From Planctomycetales bacterium (GTDB lineage Bacteria > Planctomycetota > Planctomycetia > Isosphaerales > Isosphaeraceae), in the NCBI GenBank assembly GCA_027451885.1, contig DAIDHX010000279.1, positions 1 to 45,266 on the forward strand: a stretch of 45,266 nt of DNA, given 5' to 3'. This document shows, piece after piece, positions 15,205 through 24,133 of this stretch. How positions within the stretch are numbered: position 1 is the stretch's first letter; each line of letters begins with the position of its first letter. The position numbers were made by a program, and so were the translations under genes. The notes under the pieces are model-generated. The model ran no database searches and had not been told where the DNA came from. It was given only the letters and a program-made list of their open reading frames with translations.

Positions 15205-15648
15205 ATGGTTCCGATGTTGCGTCCCGGGTTTTCGTTTGCTCCCTTCTCGAATTTCCGCACGAACCGGCTCGACGAGCTTTTCGACCGAGTCTTTGGCGAG
15301 GAGCCGGCGGCGGGTGCGAGCTGGGCGTGGTCGAGTGCTGCGGTTTCACTGTGGCACGACGATGACAAGGTTTACGTCGAGGCGGAGCTTCCCGGAGTGA
15401 GCGAGAAGGATGTCGAGGTGACGGTGCATAACGGCGTGCTCACGATCAAGGCGGAGCGTCAGCCGGTGGAAGGCCGCCAGTACGTTTACAACACGAGGAC
15501 CTTCGGGCGCTTCGAGCGCTCGATCGTGTTGCCTGAGCTGGTGGATTCGAGCGCAGTGGAGGCCACGCTCACGAACGGGGTGCTTCAGCTTGTTCTGCCC
15601 AAGCATCCGGAATCGCGTCCGCGGAAGATCACGCTCAGGACTGCGTGA
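15205..15648 (+). CDS. Hsp20/alpha-crystallin small heat-shock protein
   Basis: This 147-residue holdase chaperone binds unfolding proteins in the cytoplasm without ATP. The ATG follows GAGGAGG at nine-base spacing. After an N-terminal region with Phe-rich FSFAPFSNF and LDELFDRVFGE, the alpha-crystallin domain spans about residues 45-140. It includes VYVEAELPGVSEKDVEVTV, NGVLTIKAER, a block like FGRFERSIVLPE and ATLTNGVLQLVLPK. The final KITL is a near-match to the C-terminal I-x-I/V anchor. The length is typical. It is a single-gene unit with its own sigma-54-type promoter and converges with rsgA across a GC-rich hairpin. Confidence 0.95.
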   Translation: MVPMLRPGFSFAPFSNFRTNRLDELFDRVFGEEPAAGASWAWSSAAVSLWHDDDKVYVEAELPGVSEKDVEVTVHNGVLTIKAERQPVEGRQYVYNTRTFGRFERSIVLPELVDSSAVEATLTNGVLQLVLPKHPESRPRKITLRTA

Positions 15649-15671
15649 GCGGCCTGGACGAGCAGACGCGG

Positions 15672-15699
15672 GGCGGCTGGGGCGGATGCCCTGGCCGCC
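15672..15699. terminator. GC-rich hairpin between hsp20 and rsgA
   Basis: Arms GGCGGC..GGGC and GCCC..GCCGCC pair with two internal mismatches around a four-base loop, in the 78-base gap between two convergent genes. A bidirectional terminator is the natural reading. There is no T-tract on either side, so intrinsic termination would be weak and the call rests on position and stem strength. Confidence 0.4.
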
Positions 15700-15726
15700 T
15701 CGTGGCGCGGCATGTGGGCTCAGGGC

Positions 15727-16878
15727 TCAGTCTTCCTCGATCGACTCCTGGGCGAGCAGGCGGCGATAGCTGTCGTAGCGGCTGGGGTGGATCTGCCCCT
15801 CGTGCAGCGCGAGCTTGACTGCACAGTCTGTCTCGTGGGAATGCAGGCAATCTGGGAAGCGGCAATGGGGGACGTACGGGCGGAACTCGACGAAGAACTG
15901 CTCGATCTGGGCTGCGGCGACTCCCCAAAGCTCGAACTGGCGCAGCCCAGGAGTATCGACCACGAAACCCCCTTGTTCCAGATGGATCAGGCTTGCGGAC
16001 GTCGTGGTATGCCGGCCCTTGGAGTTCCAGTCAGAGACCTCGGCCACGCGCAGGTTGAGCCCGGGCTGGATGGCGTTGAGCAGCGAGCTTTTACCAACCC
16101 CGCTTTGACCCGCGACCGCCGTCACGCCCTGGCTGAGAAGCTCCGCGATCCGATCGGTTCCGCGCCTCTCCGCGGCTGAGACGACAATCGTTTCGTACCC
16201 AAGCTGAGAATAGAGACCCACCACCCACTGAAATCGGGCAAGATCGACCAGGTCAGCCTTGTTGAGCACGATCACGGGTCGGACCTTGCCGCTCTCCGCG
16301 GAGACCAGGTAACGATCGATGAGGCCGAGCTTGAGCTCGGGCTCGGCGAGTGCGGAGACAATGAGCACCTGATCGACATTGGCCGCGATGATATGCCTGC
16401 GGCGGCGGTAACCACGGGCGACAATGCCCGATCGCGGCTCAACCTTCTCGATCAATCCTGAGCCGCCCCCCTGGCCGGGTCGAAACCAGACGCGATCGCC
16501 CACGGTGATGACACCGCGGCCTTCGATTTCCAGGCTTTTGAGCATCTTGCGCGTGTGGCAGGAATGCATGACCCCGTCGTCGGTACGAACCGAGGAGATC
16601 AGCCCATGGGTTTCGACGACGATTCCCCGCAAGCAGGTGGACGCATTGACGGCGAAGCGGCTTTCAGGATCGAGCCGTGCGCCCGGCTCTGCCGCGGGGG
16701 AGTCGTCCTCGATGATCGTGCGATGGCGGGAATGTTCGCCCTTGGGGCGAACGCGATCGGCCCCGGGCGCAGCGGAAGCGGCCGGGGCGTCGTCGCGATA
16801 GGCCTGGGTGAGGTCATTGGCCCGGGTGCGGTTCTTGCGATTCTTTCGCAGTGCGACGCGAATCTTTTTTCTGCCCAC
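15727..16878 (-). CDS. rsgA: Ribosome small-subunit GTPase RsgA
   Basis: This is a 383-residue circularly permuted GTPase that checks late 30S subunit assembly. The motifs appear in permuted order: G4 NKAD (206-209), then G1 GQSGVGKSS (257-265), G2-type switch with KGRHTTT, and G3 DTPG (308-311). The C-terminal zinc site is Cys339, Cys344, His346 and Cys352 (CRFPDCLHSHETDC). An N-terminal OB-fold begins around residue 82 (LRGIVVETHGLISSVRTDDG). The first 75 residues are a basic, disordered extension not present in the Escherichia coli form. It starts with GTG behind GAGG, 30 bases after the stop of the exported-protein gene, so the two are probably co-transcribed. Confidence 0.95.
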   Translation of the reverse strand: MGRKKIRVALRKNRKNRTRANDLTQAYRDDAPAASAAPGADRVRPKGEHSRHRTIIEDDSPAAEPGARLDPESRFAVNASTCLRGIVVETHGLISSVRTDDGVMHSCHTRKMLKSLEIEGRGVITVGDRVWFRPGQGGGSGLIEKVEPRSGIVARGYRRRRHIIAANVDQVLIVSALAEPELKLGLIDRYLVSAESGKVRPVIVLNKADLVDLARFQWVVGLYSQLGYETIVVSAAERRGTDRIAELLSQGVTAVAGQSGVGKSSLLNAIQPGLNLRVAEVSDWNSKGRHTTTSASLIHLEQGGFVVDTPGLRQFELWGVAAAQIEQFFVEFRPYVPHCRFPDCLHSHETDCAVKLALHEGQIHPSRYDSYRRLLAQESIEED

Positions 16879-16908
16879 GGGCTTGCCTCAAACTGCCAGG
16901 AAAGGGGA

Positions 16909-19485
16909 TCAGCCTGGTCCTCTGCGTCTGCCGCCACCGCCGCCCGGAGGTGCGGCCGGCACAGCGCCTGCGCCGGGGGCGGAACCGCCGCCTTGCGGAC
17001 CGAAGCCAGGCGCACCTTGCTGTGGCTGACCGGGCTGCTGGCTGGCCTGTGCTGCTTCCTGAGCAGCCGCTTTGGCCGCCGCCGCCGCGGCGATTTCTGA
17101 GTAAATCTGAGCCAGAGACGGCAACAGGTACGTGAGCGCGGCTGAGGTTGCGGGCGTAGTTGGATTGGGGAACGCCACCCGCCCTGTGATCCGAACCTCC
17201 TCACCTTGAGTGTTGATCGTGAGCAAGCCGGGGAATAGCAGAGCCCTGAGCTCCTCGGACTTGGGGAGCCGCTCGGCGTCGATCTTGAGCACGAGCAGCT
17301 CATCGCCGGAGGACGAGGATGCTCCATTTGCACCGGGCGGGCCGCCGAAACCGGGTCCACCGGGCCTGCTGCCGCCGCCGGGAGGGCCGCCGAAACCGGG
17401 TCCACCGGGCCTGCTGCCGCCGGGCGGGCTGCCGCCGAAGCCGGGTCCACCGGGCTGGCTACCGCCCGCGCCTGGCCCCATGCGGCCGCGGCGTCCACCC
17501 CCCTCGCCGGCAGGTCCACCCCCCGCGCGGGCAGCTCCACCCCCCGCGCCGGCTGCATCCGGCTTCGCGGCTGCCAATTGTTCCTCTTTGCGAGTTTTGG
17601 CAATCGTGAGTGCCGTGTTGATCATCGATTGCAGGTTGCCCGGGAAGCTCGCCAGATACACAGGCAGCGTGTCCCGGCCGTCGTCCACCGCCAACATCGA
17701 GAGCCCATCAGGAGACCTGGCGAGCGTGCTCGCGATGGTCTCTCCTGGTTTCCAGTCTTTCTTGAGAATCGCGGTGCTCGCGGCCTGGACCGCGTCGGAC
17801 GCGGTTGAGACCACAAGATACTTGCCTTCGAGCAGGATCGTGGGCCGGAACCCGGATGGACCGAGCTTCAGGGGTGAGCTCGAGGGTGTCTGGAGCACGT
17901 ATTTCTTGCTCTTCATGTCGGTCGAGGGGGCGACCACGAAGTGCGGAGACGTGGTCGACGCCGAGCGCTTGCGTGTGCCGCCGCCGCCGCCGCCCGCCCC
18001 GCGGCCTCCTCCGCCGCCCGGTTTGTTCGCCTCCGAGGCTTCCTTTTCCTCACGTGCCTTCTCCATCGCCTGTGCCTTCAGCTCGCCGTTCACCGCGATC
18101 ATGAGCGAGTCGATCGCCTTGCCAACCGCCTCAGGATTCTTCATCTCGGCGACGAACGTTACCTTGGGGAAGTACGATTGGAGCCCGGCGACGAGACCAG
18201 CCAGATCGAGCCCCTGTGCACCCGATGTGGAGGAGGACTCGTCACTTGCGGCTGCGCTTTTTCCAGGTGCGAGGTAAACCACCATGCGCGGTCCCAGGTT
18301 GGCCAGCAGATCCCGTTCGAGATCGATCTTGCTCCCAGCCTGGATCGTCTCCGTGAGGTCGTCCATCCACTTCTTGACCGTGCCGGATTTGTCGCCGGCG
18401 ATCATCCCTTTCAGGAAATCGTCGGGCTTGATTGTGAACTCGAGGAAGGAGGTCACGCCGTCGGCGGTGGGAATGAGGCTGTTCTTGTCGAAGGTGGCGT
18501 CGCTCGCCCCGGCGTTGAGGGCCGACTTTGAGGCGGTGACCCGCGCCACCCACTGCAGGGCGTCGCCGTCGAAGCCGAGGCGATAATCGATGGCCTTGAG
18601 GCCGGTCTCGCCGGCTTTCTGCAGGAAGGCCGCCATTTCGCTGCCGGCGGGAGCTTGCGAGTTCAGGTCCATGAAGGCGATGAGAACGGGCTGGAAGCTC
18701 CCTTCGCGTTTGAAGAGGCTCACGCACTGGGGGTGATCGACCACAGAGGGGGCCTGGCCGTCGAGCGTGGCGATGACCCTGTCCGCGGTCGAGGCAGGGC
18801 GTGCGATGACGAGGTCGTTCTTTTCGGCCCACCAGACCCAACCCTGTTCGGCCGCGTTGGTAGCGCCTTCCTTGGCGACGAGTACGAGTCCGCGGCTCGA
18901 CTTCCATTCCATCTTGGGCTTATCCTCGCCCATGAGGCCCTTCATCCATTTGCTGGAGATGGGACGAAATTCCTTGGCTGCGCCGCCGCGCAGGACGAAG
19001 GTCGAACGTGCGATGATTTGCGGTTTGGTCTCGATATTCAGCGCGATCACGAATCCTTCCTGGGCGGCATGCTCGATCAGCGTGACGATTTCCTGGCCCG
19101 TCAGGTTGACGCCGGGGAAGGGCGCCAGGAACTTGTCCAGAGTCTGGGCGGCGACTTCCTCGAGCATCACGCCGAGGGAGGTTGTGTTGAGCATCTTGTA
19201 AGCCGCGGTGGCTTTCCATTCCCCCTCGCGGAGCTTGAGCCCATCGCATTCGACGTAAAAGACGAGGCCGTCCTTGGAGGCATAGCGTCCCAGCTCAACG
19301 GCTGCGGCGGAGCTGTTGTTCGCAGGCTCGACCTTGGCGGTGGGGGCCTGCGCGAGCGCGGCCCCGGCTGTGAGAGCGACCGCGGCGAGGCTGAGTAGAA
19401 TTCCACGCGTTCGTCGCCAAGAGTCGTTCCTCGCGGTCCGGGGCGGACCGGCGGGGATGGCCATGCCAGGCGCTGGAAGTCGCAC
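16909..19485 (-). CDS. Large exported protein with Gly/Pro repeats, unknown
   Basis: This 858-residue protein has a signal peptide after a basic N-region (about residues 21-46, GILLSLAAVALTAGAALAQA). Starts at the GTG (19485) or the ATG (19464) are both plausible. The mature part alternates globular segments with low-complexity linkers: a Gly-rich stretch at about 500-512, and a Gly/Pro/Arg stretch at about 665-735. The latter contains three 15-residue repeats of the type PGGPGFGGPPGGGSR. The C-terminus is Ala/Gln/Gly-rich and ends in GGGGGRRRGPG. Globular parts have no recognised catalytic motif. Segments such as KFLAPFPGVNLTGQEIVTLI and DLLANLGPRMVVYLAPG recall planctomycete DUF3352-like exported proteins, but I am not sure. 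It is the upstream partner of rsgA. The function is unknown. Confidence 0.8.
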   Translation of the reverse strand: MRLPAPGMAIPAGPPRTARNDSWRRTRGILLSLAAVALTAGAALAQAPTAKVEPANNSSAAAVELGRYASKDGLVFYVECDGLKLREGEWKATAAYKMLNTTSLGVMLEEVAAQTLDKFLAPFPGVNLTGQEIVTLIEHAAQEGFVIALNIETKPQIIARSTFVLRGGAAKEFRPISSKWMKGLMGEDKPKMEWKSSRGLVLVAKEGATNAAEQGWVWWAEKNDLVIARPASTADRVIATLDGQAPSVVDHPQCVSLFKREGSFQPVLIAFMDLNSQAPAGSEMAAFLQKAGETGLKAIDYRLGFDGDALQWVARVTASKSALNAGASDATFDKNSLIPTADGVTSFLEFTIKPDDFLKGMIAGDKSGTVKKWMDDLTETIQAGSKIDLERDLLANLGPRMVVYLAPGKSAAASDESSSTSGAQGLDLAGLVAGLQSYFPKVTFVAEMKNPEAVGKAIDSLMIAVNGELKAQAMEKAREEKEASEANKPGGGGGRGAGGGGGGTRKRSASTTSPHFVVAPSTDMKSKKYVLQTPSSSPLKLGPSGFRPTILLEGKYLVVSTASDAVQAASTAILKKDWKPGETIASTLARSPDGLSMLAVDDGRDTLPVYLASFPGNLQSMINTALTIAKTRKEEQLAAAKPDAAGAGGGAARAGGGPAGEGGGRRGRMGPGAGGSQPGGPGFGGSPPGGSRPGGPGFGGPPGGGSRPGGPGFGGPPGANGASSSSGDELLVLKIDAERLPKSEELRALLFPGLLTINTQGEEVRITGRVAFPNPTTPATSAALTYLLPSLAQIYSEIAAAAAAKAAAQEAAQASQQPGQPQQGAPGFGPQGGGSAPGAGAVPAAPPGGGGGRRRGPG
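17342..17476 (-). repeat. Three 45-bp coding repeats (Gly/Pro-rich)
   Basis: Copies begin at 17342, 17387 and 17432 (plus-strand CCGCCGAAACCGGGTCC and variant), exactly 45 bp apart and in frame within the exported-protein gene. Each encodes a 15-residue GGPGFGGPP-type unit. Near identity at DNA level suggests recent expansion or contraction by slippage. Confidence 0.75.
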
Positions 19486-19657
19486 GGTTGTCTGTCCTCT
19501 GGAATCTTGCCGGTAGGATCCCGCCGCATGACGGGGGGATTGGTCGCGGTACCACGCGTTTCATCGTACGAGTCCAGGCGCACCGCGCCAACATTCCATC
19601 CCCCGCCGCCCGCGTGCTATTTTCTGGATTCGAATCTCAGACTTGCAGGGAGGGAGC

Positions 19658-20458
19658 ATGGGAGCAATTCCTTGCTGGCAAATCGACGCGTTCGCCGAAC
19701 GGCCGTTCACGGGCAATCCCGCCGCGGTTTGCGTGCTCGATCGCGAGCCCGACCCGCGCTGGATGCAGGCCGTCGCCGCCGAGATGAATCTTTCCGAGAC
19801 CGCCTTCGTGCGTCCTGTTGGCGAGGGCTATTCGCTGCGCTGGTTCACGCCCACGTCCGAGGTCGATCTCTGCGGCCACGCCACGCTGGCTTCCGCGCAT
19901 GCGCTTTTCTCCGCGGGCATGCATCCGCTCGCGGAGCCGATCGAGTTCCTGACGCTGAGCGGCCGGCTTGTTTGCAGGAGCGAGGGGGACCTGATCGCGA
20001 TGGATTTCCCCGCGACTCCACCCCGCCCGGAGGCGCCCGGGGCTGAGCTCCTGCACGCGCTTGGGATCGAGCCGCTGTATGCGGCGAAGACGCGCTTCGA
20101 CTGGTTCTTCGTGCTCGAGGAGGCGCGCCTGGTCCGGGCGCTCGAGCCGGACTTTGCCACGCTGGCCCGCGCAGGCGTGCGGGGCGTGATTGTCACCAGC
20201 CGGTCCGACGATCCGCGTTACGACTTCATCTCGCGTTTCTTCGCGCCTGGCGTGGGGGTTGATGAAGACCCCGTGACCGGCTCCGCGCACTGTGCGCTTG
20301 CGCCTTACTGGTGCGGCGTGCTGGGGGCGACTGAGCTTGCGGGCTACCAGGCTTCCGCGCGGGGTGGAGTGGTGCGAGTGGGTCTGGCGGGGGACCGGGT
20401 GATTCTCCGCGGCAAGGCGGCGACCGTGTTTCGCGGCGAGCTCGTGGCCGCTTGGTGA
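19658..20458 (+). CDS. PhzF family isomerase/epimerase-like protein
   Basis: This 266-residue PhzF-fold protein is chosen to start at the ATG with GGGAGG just upstream. Two pseudo-symmetric halves are expected. The N-terminal signature QIDAFAERPFTGNPAAVCVL is diagnostic, as are MNLSETAFV (with the catalytic Glu of PhzF), LRWFTPTSEVDLCGHATLA and, in the second half, FFAPGVGVDEDPVTGSAHC. PhzF itself isomerises a phenazine precursor, but most family members are uncharacterised. The neighbours here give no phenazine context, so the substrate is unknown. It is cytoplasmic, with no signal peptide. It stands alone between the divergent exported-protein gene and a convergent small gene. Confidence 0.92.
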   Translation: MGAIPCWQIDAFAERPFTGNPAAVCVLDREPDPRWMQAVAAEMNLSETAFVRPVGEGYSLRWFTPTSEVDLCGHATLASAHALFSAGMHPLAEPIEFLTLSGRLVCRSEGDLIAMDFPATPPRPEAPGAELLHALGIEPLYAAKTRFDWFFVLEEARLVRALEPDFATLARAGVRGVIVTSRSDDPRYDFISRFFAPGVGVDEDPVTGSAHCALAPYWCGVLGATELAGYQASARGGVVRVGLAGDRVILRGKAATVFRGELVAAW

Positions 20459-20590
20459 CAGCCGTTCGCGATGTGCTTCGGGCCGGTCGCGGCATGGGCC
20501 CGCAATCGGATCGCGTTCGCCTGGAGCACAGAGATCCTGGGGCTGTTCTGGGTTGGATCGAAACGGGCTGATCGGACTCCTCAAGGTGAC

Positions 20591-21028
20591 TCAACCGAGC
20601 TTTCGAACCACAGCGGGAGCGTCGAGGGATGAGCGTGGAAAGGCGAGCGAGCGCCGGTCGTGGTGCGTGCCAGGGTGATCCTCGCTCATGATCAATCGCA
20701 TTGCCTTGAACCGGAGATAGCAGCGTGGGCAACGATGGATGTGGGTCTTGATCTGCTCCTCGACCTGAGGGTCCAGCTTGTGTGCGGCGTATTCTTGCGC
20801 CAGAGCCAGGACGCGACTGCAATGAATCCCGGCGATTTTGAAATCCATCATGGCCTCCATTTGAGGCGCCAGGGACCATGCTCCGACTCCGGCACAGGCG
20901 ACCAGCGCGAGCGTGGCGAAGGATCGCGCCCAGTTGCGGCGCGTGCGCCGGGCTCTGAGCCGAGTCGACAGACTTTTGAGCTCGCCGCGTGGGCAGGCGT
21001 TCCAGTTGTCAGTGGATGAGCGGCTCAT
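20591..21028 (-). CDS. Membrane protein with anti-sigma-like zinc finger
   Basis: This is a 145-residue protein. A basic N-terminal region (about 1-32) precedes one hydrophobic segment (FATLALVACAGVGAWSLA, about 38-55). After it comes HCSRVLALAQEYAAHKL, then a stretch to HIHRCPRCYLRF. The spacing H-C ... H-x3-C-x2-C resembles the zinc-binding domain of anti-sigma factors (ZAS/zf-HC2), though in classical anti-sigmas this domain precedes the membrane segment. The gene is 181 bases downstream of the Crp/Fnr regulator on the same strand and may belong to its transcript. No sigma factor gene is adjacent, so the anti-sigma role is only a possibility. Confidence 0.7.
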   Translation of the reverse strand: MSRSSTDNWNACPRGELKSLSTRLRARRTRRNWARSFATLALVACAGVGAWSLAPQMEAMMDFKIAGIHCSRVLALAQEYAAHKLDPQVEEQIKTHIHRCPRCYLRFKAMRLIMSEDHPGTHHDRRSLAFPRSSLDAPAVVRKLG

Positions 21029-21209
21029 GGGGGGCTCTCCGAGCCTGGTTGGATCTGGCGCAGGCCGTCGCGGCGAGTCGCGTTTGGGCGCAATCCGCAG
21101 TTCAAGCTCAAAACAGATTGTCGACCGCGGGCCAGGCCGGGTCTGTGAGTTGAACCACAGTGCCGAAGAGAGCCCGGGTTGCCGCAGGAGTCGGCCGCGG
21201 CTTGAAGAG

Positions 21210-21902
21210 TCAAAACGCGGCCTCCGTTTTCAGGCCGTCGCGATTCATCACGGTGATTGCGCGGCGGCGCACGCGAATCAGGCCGTCGAGCTGCAGCTCG
21301 CCGAGCACAATCGTCACAGTCTCACGCGTGGTTCCGATCAGGCCGGCGATTTCCTGGTGGGAGAGCTTGAGACGAATGAGCCATTCCTTGCCGATCAGTT
21401 CGCCGTGTGACTCCAGAAGCTCGAGGAGCACGCCAGCGACGCGTTGCCGGTTATTACGGAAGAGAATGTTGCGCAGCCGGGACTCGATCCGCCGCCGTCG
21501 CAGGCCGACCAGCTTCGTGACACTGAAGGCGACATTGGGTCTCGCCTCGACAATCTGGCACAAAACCTGGCGGGGGATCGCGAGCAGCTCGGTGGGCTCG
21601 ACCGCCTCCGCGAAATCGCTCCGCGGCGATTCGTCGACCAGCGCCAGCTCGCCAAAAAGCTCGCCTTCCTCAATGAAGGCGAAGATGAATTCCTTCCCTT
21701 CCGGGGTGATTCCCTTGATCTTCACCCGCCCAGATGCAACAACGAGCACGCTTTCTCCCGGGTCGCCTGGAGCGTAGATCAGCTCGCCTTTCGTGAATCG
21801 GCGCATGACAGCGCGGCGTTCGAGCGCCTCGGCTTCCTCAAGCGTGAGCGTCTCGAAGAGATCGCAGCGTTTCAGGTACCAGATCTTCGAGGGTGTCGAC
21901 AT
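21210..21902 (-). CDS. Crp/Fnr family transcription regulator
   Basis: This is a 230-residue protein, standard for the family when started at the ATG (21902). The effector domain (about 15-125) has the cyclic-nucleotide-binding beta-roll with GELIYAPGDPGESVLVVASG. Its phosphate-binding cassette is FGELALVDESPRSDFAEA, retaining the Glu and Arg that contact cyclic nucleotide phosphate. A long dimer helix leads to a winged helix-turn-helix (178-210: LSHQEIAGLIGTTRETVTIVL). There is no N-terminal Cys cluster, so it is not an oxygen-sensing FNR. It is divergent from the DUF547-led gene group across about 300 bases and is the obvious candidate regulator of that group. The ligand is unknown. Confidence 0.93.
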   Translation of the reverse strand: MSTPSKIWYLKRCDLFETLTLEEAEALERRAVMRRFTKGELIYAPGDPGESVLVVASGRVKIKGITPEGKEFIFAFIEEGELFGELALVDESPRSDFAEAVEPTELLAIPRQVLCQIVEARPNVAFSVTKLVGLRRRRIESRLRNILFRNNRQRVAGVLLELLESHGELIGKEWLIRLKLSHQEIAGLIGTTRETVTIVLGELQLDGLIRVRRRAITVMNRDGLKTEAAF

Positions 21903-22199
21903 GTCCCGGAAACTCTCGCCATAATCGGCCTCCACGCGCCTTGAGTGGAGCACCGCGGCCGCTTCAGGCGGTGAATGATAAACAGAGGCGGCTCGAATCG
22001 ACAATCATTGCGCCCGGGACGAGCTCCAGGGCGCGCCCGCGTTCGGAACTCCGAGCGTCTCCTGAACGTGAATCCCAGGAAGTGTAAGCCGACGCACAGA
22101 CCATTTCTGGCGGTTTGCCAATACTTCTCAGGACCGATCAACCGTGTCGCAAACGGTCGTGCCTGAGGATCATCCCTTACCTTGAATGGAGTGCCAGTG

Positions 22200-23042
22200 A
22201 TGAGTGCACGGAACAGCCGAGTATTGAGCAATGTCGTCTGGATCGCCCTGTTTTTCTTTCTGGGATTGCCTGCGATCGCCCTGGCGGGGGCCAAGGTGGA
22301 AGTCGGCAAACGGTGTGGCGAATCCGATCGCCCCGCGGTCGGCGAGGTGAGCCACGCGGATTATGACGGCCTGCTCCAGAAATACGTGGACGACCGCGGG
22401 CTTGTCGCCTATGCCGCGTGGAAGGCTAGCCCGGATGATCTTAGCGCGCTTGCCGCCTACCTCGAACGAGTGGGTTGCGTCGATCTGCGCAAGCCGGCTT
22501 CCCGGGAGGCGAAGCTCGCATTCTTTATCAATGTCTATAACGCTCTTACGCTCCATGGAATTCTCCGCGAGTACCCCACCACGAGCATCCGCAATCACGT
22601 CTCGCGCTTCGGCGGCTACAATATCTGGAAAGATCTGATCCTTTGGATTGATAATCGATCCTTCTCGCTGGACGACATTGAGCACAACGTCTTACGAAAG
22701 ATGGGTGAGCCCAGGATTCACCTCGCGCTGGTCTGTGCGTCGAGGGGGTGTCCGCAGCTTGCGAATCACGCCTACCTGGCCGATCGCCTTGACGAGCAGC
22801 TTACCGCCAATGGCAAACGATTCTTCGCGCGCAGAGAGAACTTCCAGGCGGACGCCGTCGCGGGCTCGGTCTCGATTTCGCAACTTTTCCAGTGGTACGG
22901 CACGGATTTCGCCGCGACACCGACGGAGCAACTCCGCGTGCTGCAGCCGATGCTTCCTGTCGATCTCTCAGGCTGGCAGAGCGTGCGAGTGCGTTATTTG
23001 AGCTACGACTGGTCCTTGAACGACCGCGCCCCCGCGCGGTAG
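22200..23042 (+). CDS. Exported DUF547 protein
   Basis: This is a 280-residue protein. The ATG at 22200 is chosen because GGAG lies upstream, and it gives a signal peptide (about 1-29, VVWIALFFFLGLPAIALAG). The DUF547 core is clear: KLAFFINVYNALTLHGIL (about 105-122), GGYNIWKDLI, FSLDDIEHNVLR, then RIHLALVCASRGCPQL (about 172-187) and a C-terminal FQWYGTDF. The conserved Asn/Tyr and CASRGCP residues are thought to form an active site, but no enzyme activity is established for the family. In many bacteria DUF547 genes sit beside TVP38/TMEM64 and mercuric-reductase-like genes, exactly as here. It is the first gene of the group and divergent from the Crp regulator. Confidence 0.9.
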   Translation: MSARNSRVLSNVVWIALFFFLGLPAIALAGAKVEVGKRCGESDRPAVGEVSHADYDGLLQKYVDDRGLVAYAAWKASPDDLSALAAYLERVGCVDLRKPASREAKLAFFINVYNALTLHGILREYPTTSIRNHVSRFGGYNIWKDLILWIDNRSFSLDDIEHNVLRKMGEPRIHLALVCASRGCPQLANHAYLADRLDEQLTANGKRFFARRENFQADAVAGSVSISQLFQWYGTDFAATPTEQLRVLQPMLPVDLSGWQSVRVRYLSYDWSLNDRAPAR

Positions 23043-23200
23043 TTGAAACGCCCGTTCGCCTCGTGAGTGTGAAGGCGGTGGCGGTGCCTCGACGAGTTAC
23101 AAGCTCGACGCCCGCGGCGGATCGGCGCGCGCGGGACGCGGTTTCGTCGGCTCGCCTGAGCCAGGCCGAGGACAGATTGCCGCGGATCATGGAGCGAGAG

Positions 23201-24118
23201 ATGCCGGACACGAGCGACAGGCAGGCTCTGACTTCCGACCGGCGTGAGTCTTCATCGGCTCTGAGACCGGTGGCGTTGCTCATGCTGATCACCGGCATGG
23301 GGCTTCTCGCCCGCCGTCTACCAGTTTCCCAGATTCTGGGGTTGGTCGAGAACCGGATCGCGGGTCTTGGCCATGCGGGGCCCATCGTCTACGGACTCGT
23401 GTACGTGGCGGCCGTGGTCGCGGTGGCACCCGCGTCTGTGCTCACGCTCGCGGCGGGAGCGCTTTTCGGCCCTGTGCTCGGCGTGGTCGTGGTGTCCCTG
23501 GCCTCGACGACGGGCGCTGCCCTGGCGTTCTTGATCGCGCGGCATCTTGCACGCGAGGAGGTAATGAGGCGGTTGCGAGGGGATGCGCGGTTCACCGCGA
23601 TCGATCGAGCGATCGGCGAGAGCGGCTGGAAGATCGTTGCGCTTTTGCGGCTCTCGCCCGCCGTGCCGTTCAATCTCCAGAACTATCTCTACGGCGTGAC
23701 CAGCATTCGTTTCTGGCCGTGCGTGCTCACGAGCTGGATCACAATGTTGCCAGGAACAAGTGTGTATGTGTACATTGGATATGCGGGGCGAGCGGGGCTG
23801 GAGGCCGCGGCCAGCGGCGGCCGTACGCCCGCGCAGTGGGCGATGCTGGCGGTTGGGCTTCTGGCCACGATCGGAGTGACCGTGTATGTGACCCGGCTGG
23901 CGCGGAGCGCGCTCGCCCAGCAGTCGCGATTCACGGCGGGCGGCGCCGGACCCGATCTCAGTTTTGCGCGGCCGCCCGACACCCCGCGGCCACCGAAGTC
24001 ACGCGCGGCCGGGATACTCCTCTTGCTGGCCGCGCTCGCCGTGCTCGGAATGGGCGTTTACCTTCAGTTGAACCCCGGCTTGATCGAGGGCTGGCTGGTT
24101 CAAATGGTCGCTGAATAG
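23201..24118 (+). CDS. TVP38/TMEM64 (SNARE-associated/DedA-like) membrane protein
   Basis: This is a 305-residue polytopic membrane protein. The second of two nearby ATGs (23201) has GGAG at six bases; the first (23189) is also possible. The family signature is the re-entrant loop region: PASVLTLAAGALFGPVLGVV, then STTGAALAFLIARHLARE and later LRLSPAVPFNLQNYLYG. Members of this superfamily act as lipid scramblases or flippases, such as DedA-type undecaprenyl-phosphate carriers. An unusual extra C-terminal hydrophobic segment (about 275-295, AAGILLLLAALAVLGMGVYL) follows a Pro-rich linker. It lies 158 bases after DUF547 and 15 bases before the flavoprotein gene, which argues for co-transcription with the latter. 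Confidence 0.9.
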   Translation: MPDTSDRQALTSDRRESSSALRPVALLMLITGMGLLARRLPVSQILGLVENRIAGLGHAGPIVYGLVYVAAVVAVAPASVLTLAAGALFGPVLGVVVVSLASTTGAALAFLIARHLAREEVMRRLRGDARFTAIDRAIGESGWKIVALLRLSPAVPFNLQNYLYGVTSIRFWPCVLTSWITMLPGTSVYVYIGYAGRAGLEAAASGGRTPAQWAMLAVGLLATIGVTVYVTRLARSALAQQSRFTAGGAGPDLSFARPPDTPRPPKSRAAGILLLLAALAVLGMGVYLQLNPGLIEGWLVQMVAE

Positions 24119-24133
24119 CAAGGAGAATCTGCG

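Noticed and set aside
19507-20046. Alternative frames over the PhzF gene on both strands
   Set aside because: These are shadow frames. The PhzF frame has the family motifs and a good ribosome-binding site.
21903-22199. CRP/FNR box in the divergent gap
   Set aside because: No TTGAT-N4-ATCAA or TGTGA-N6-TCACA-like palindrome was found on reading both strands.
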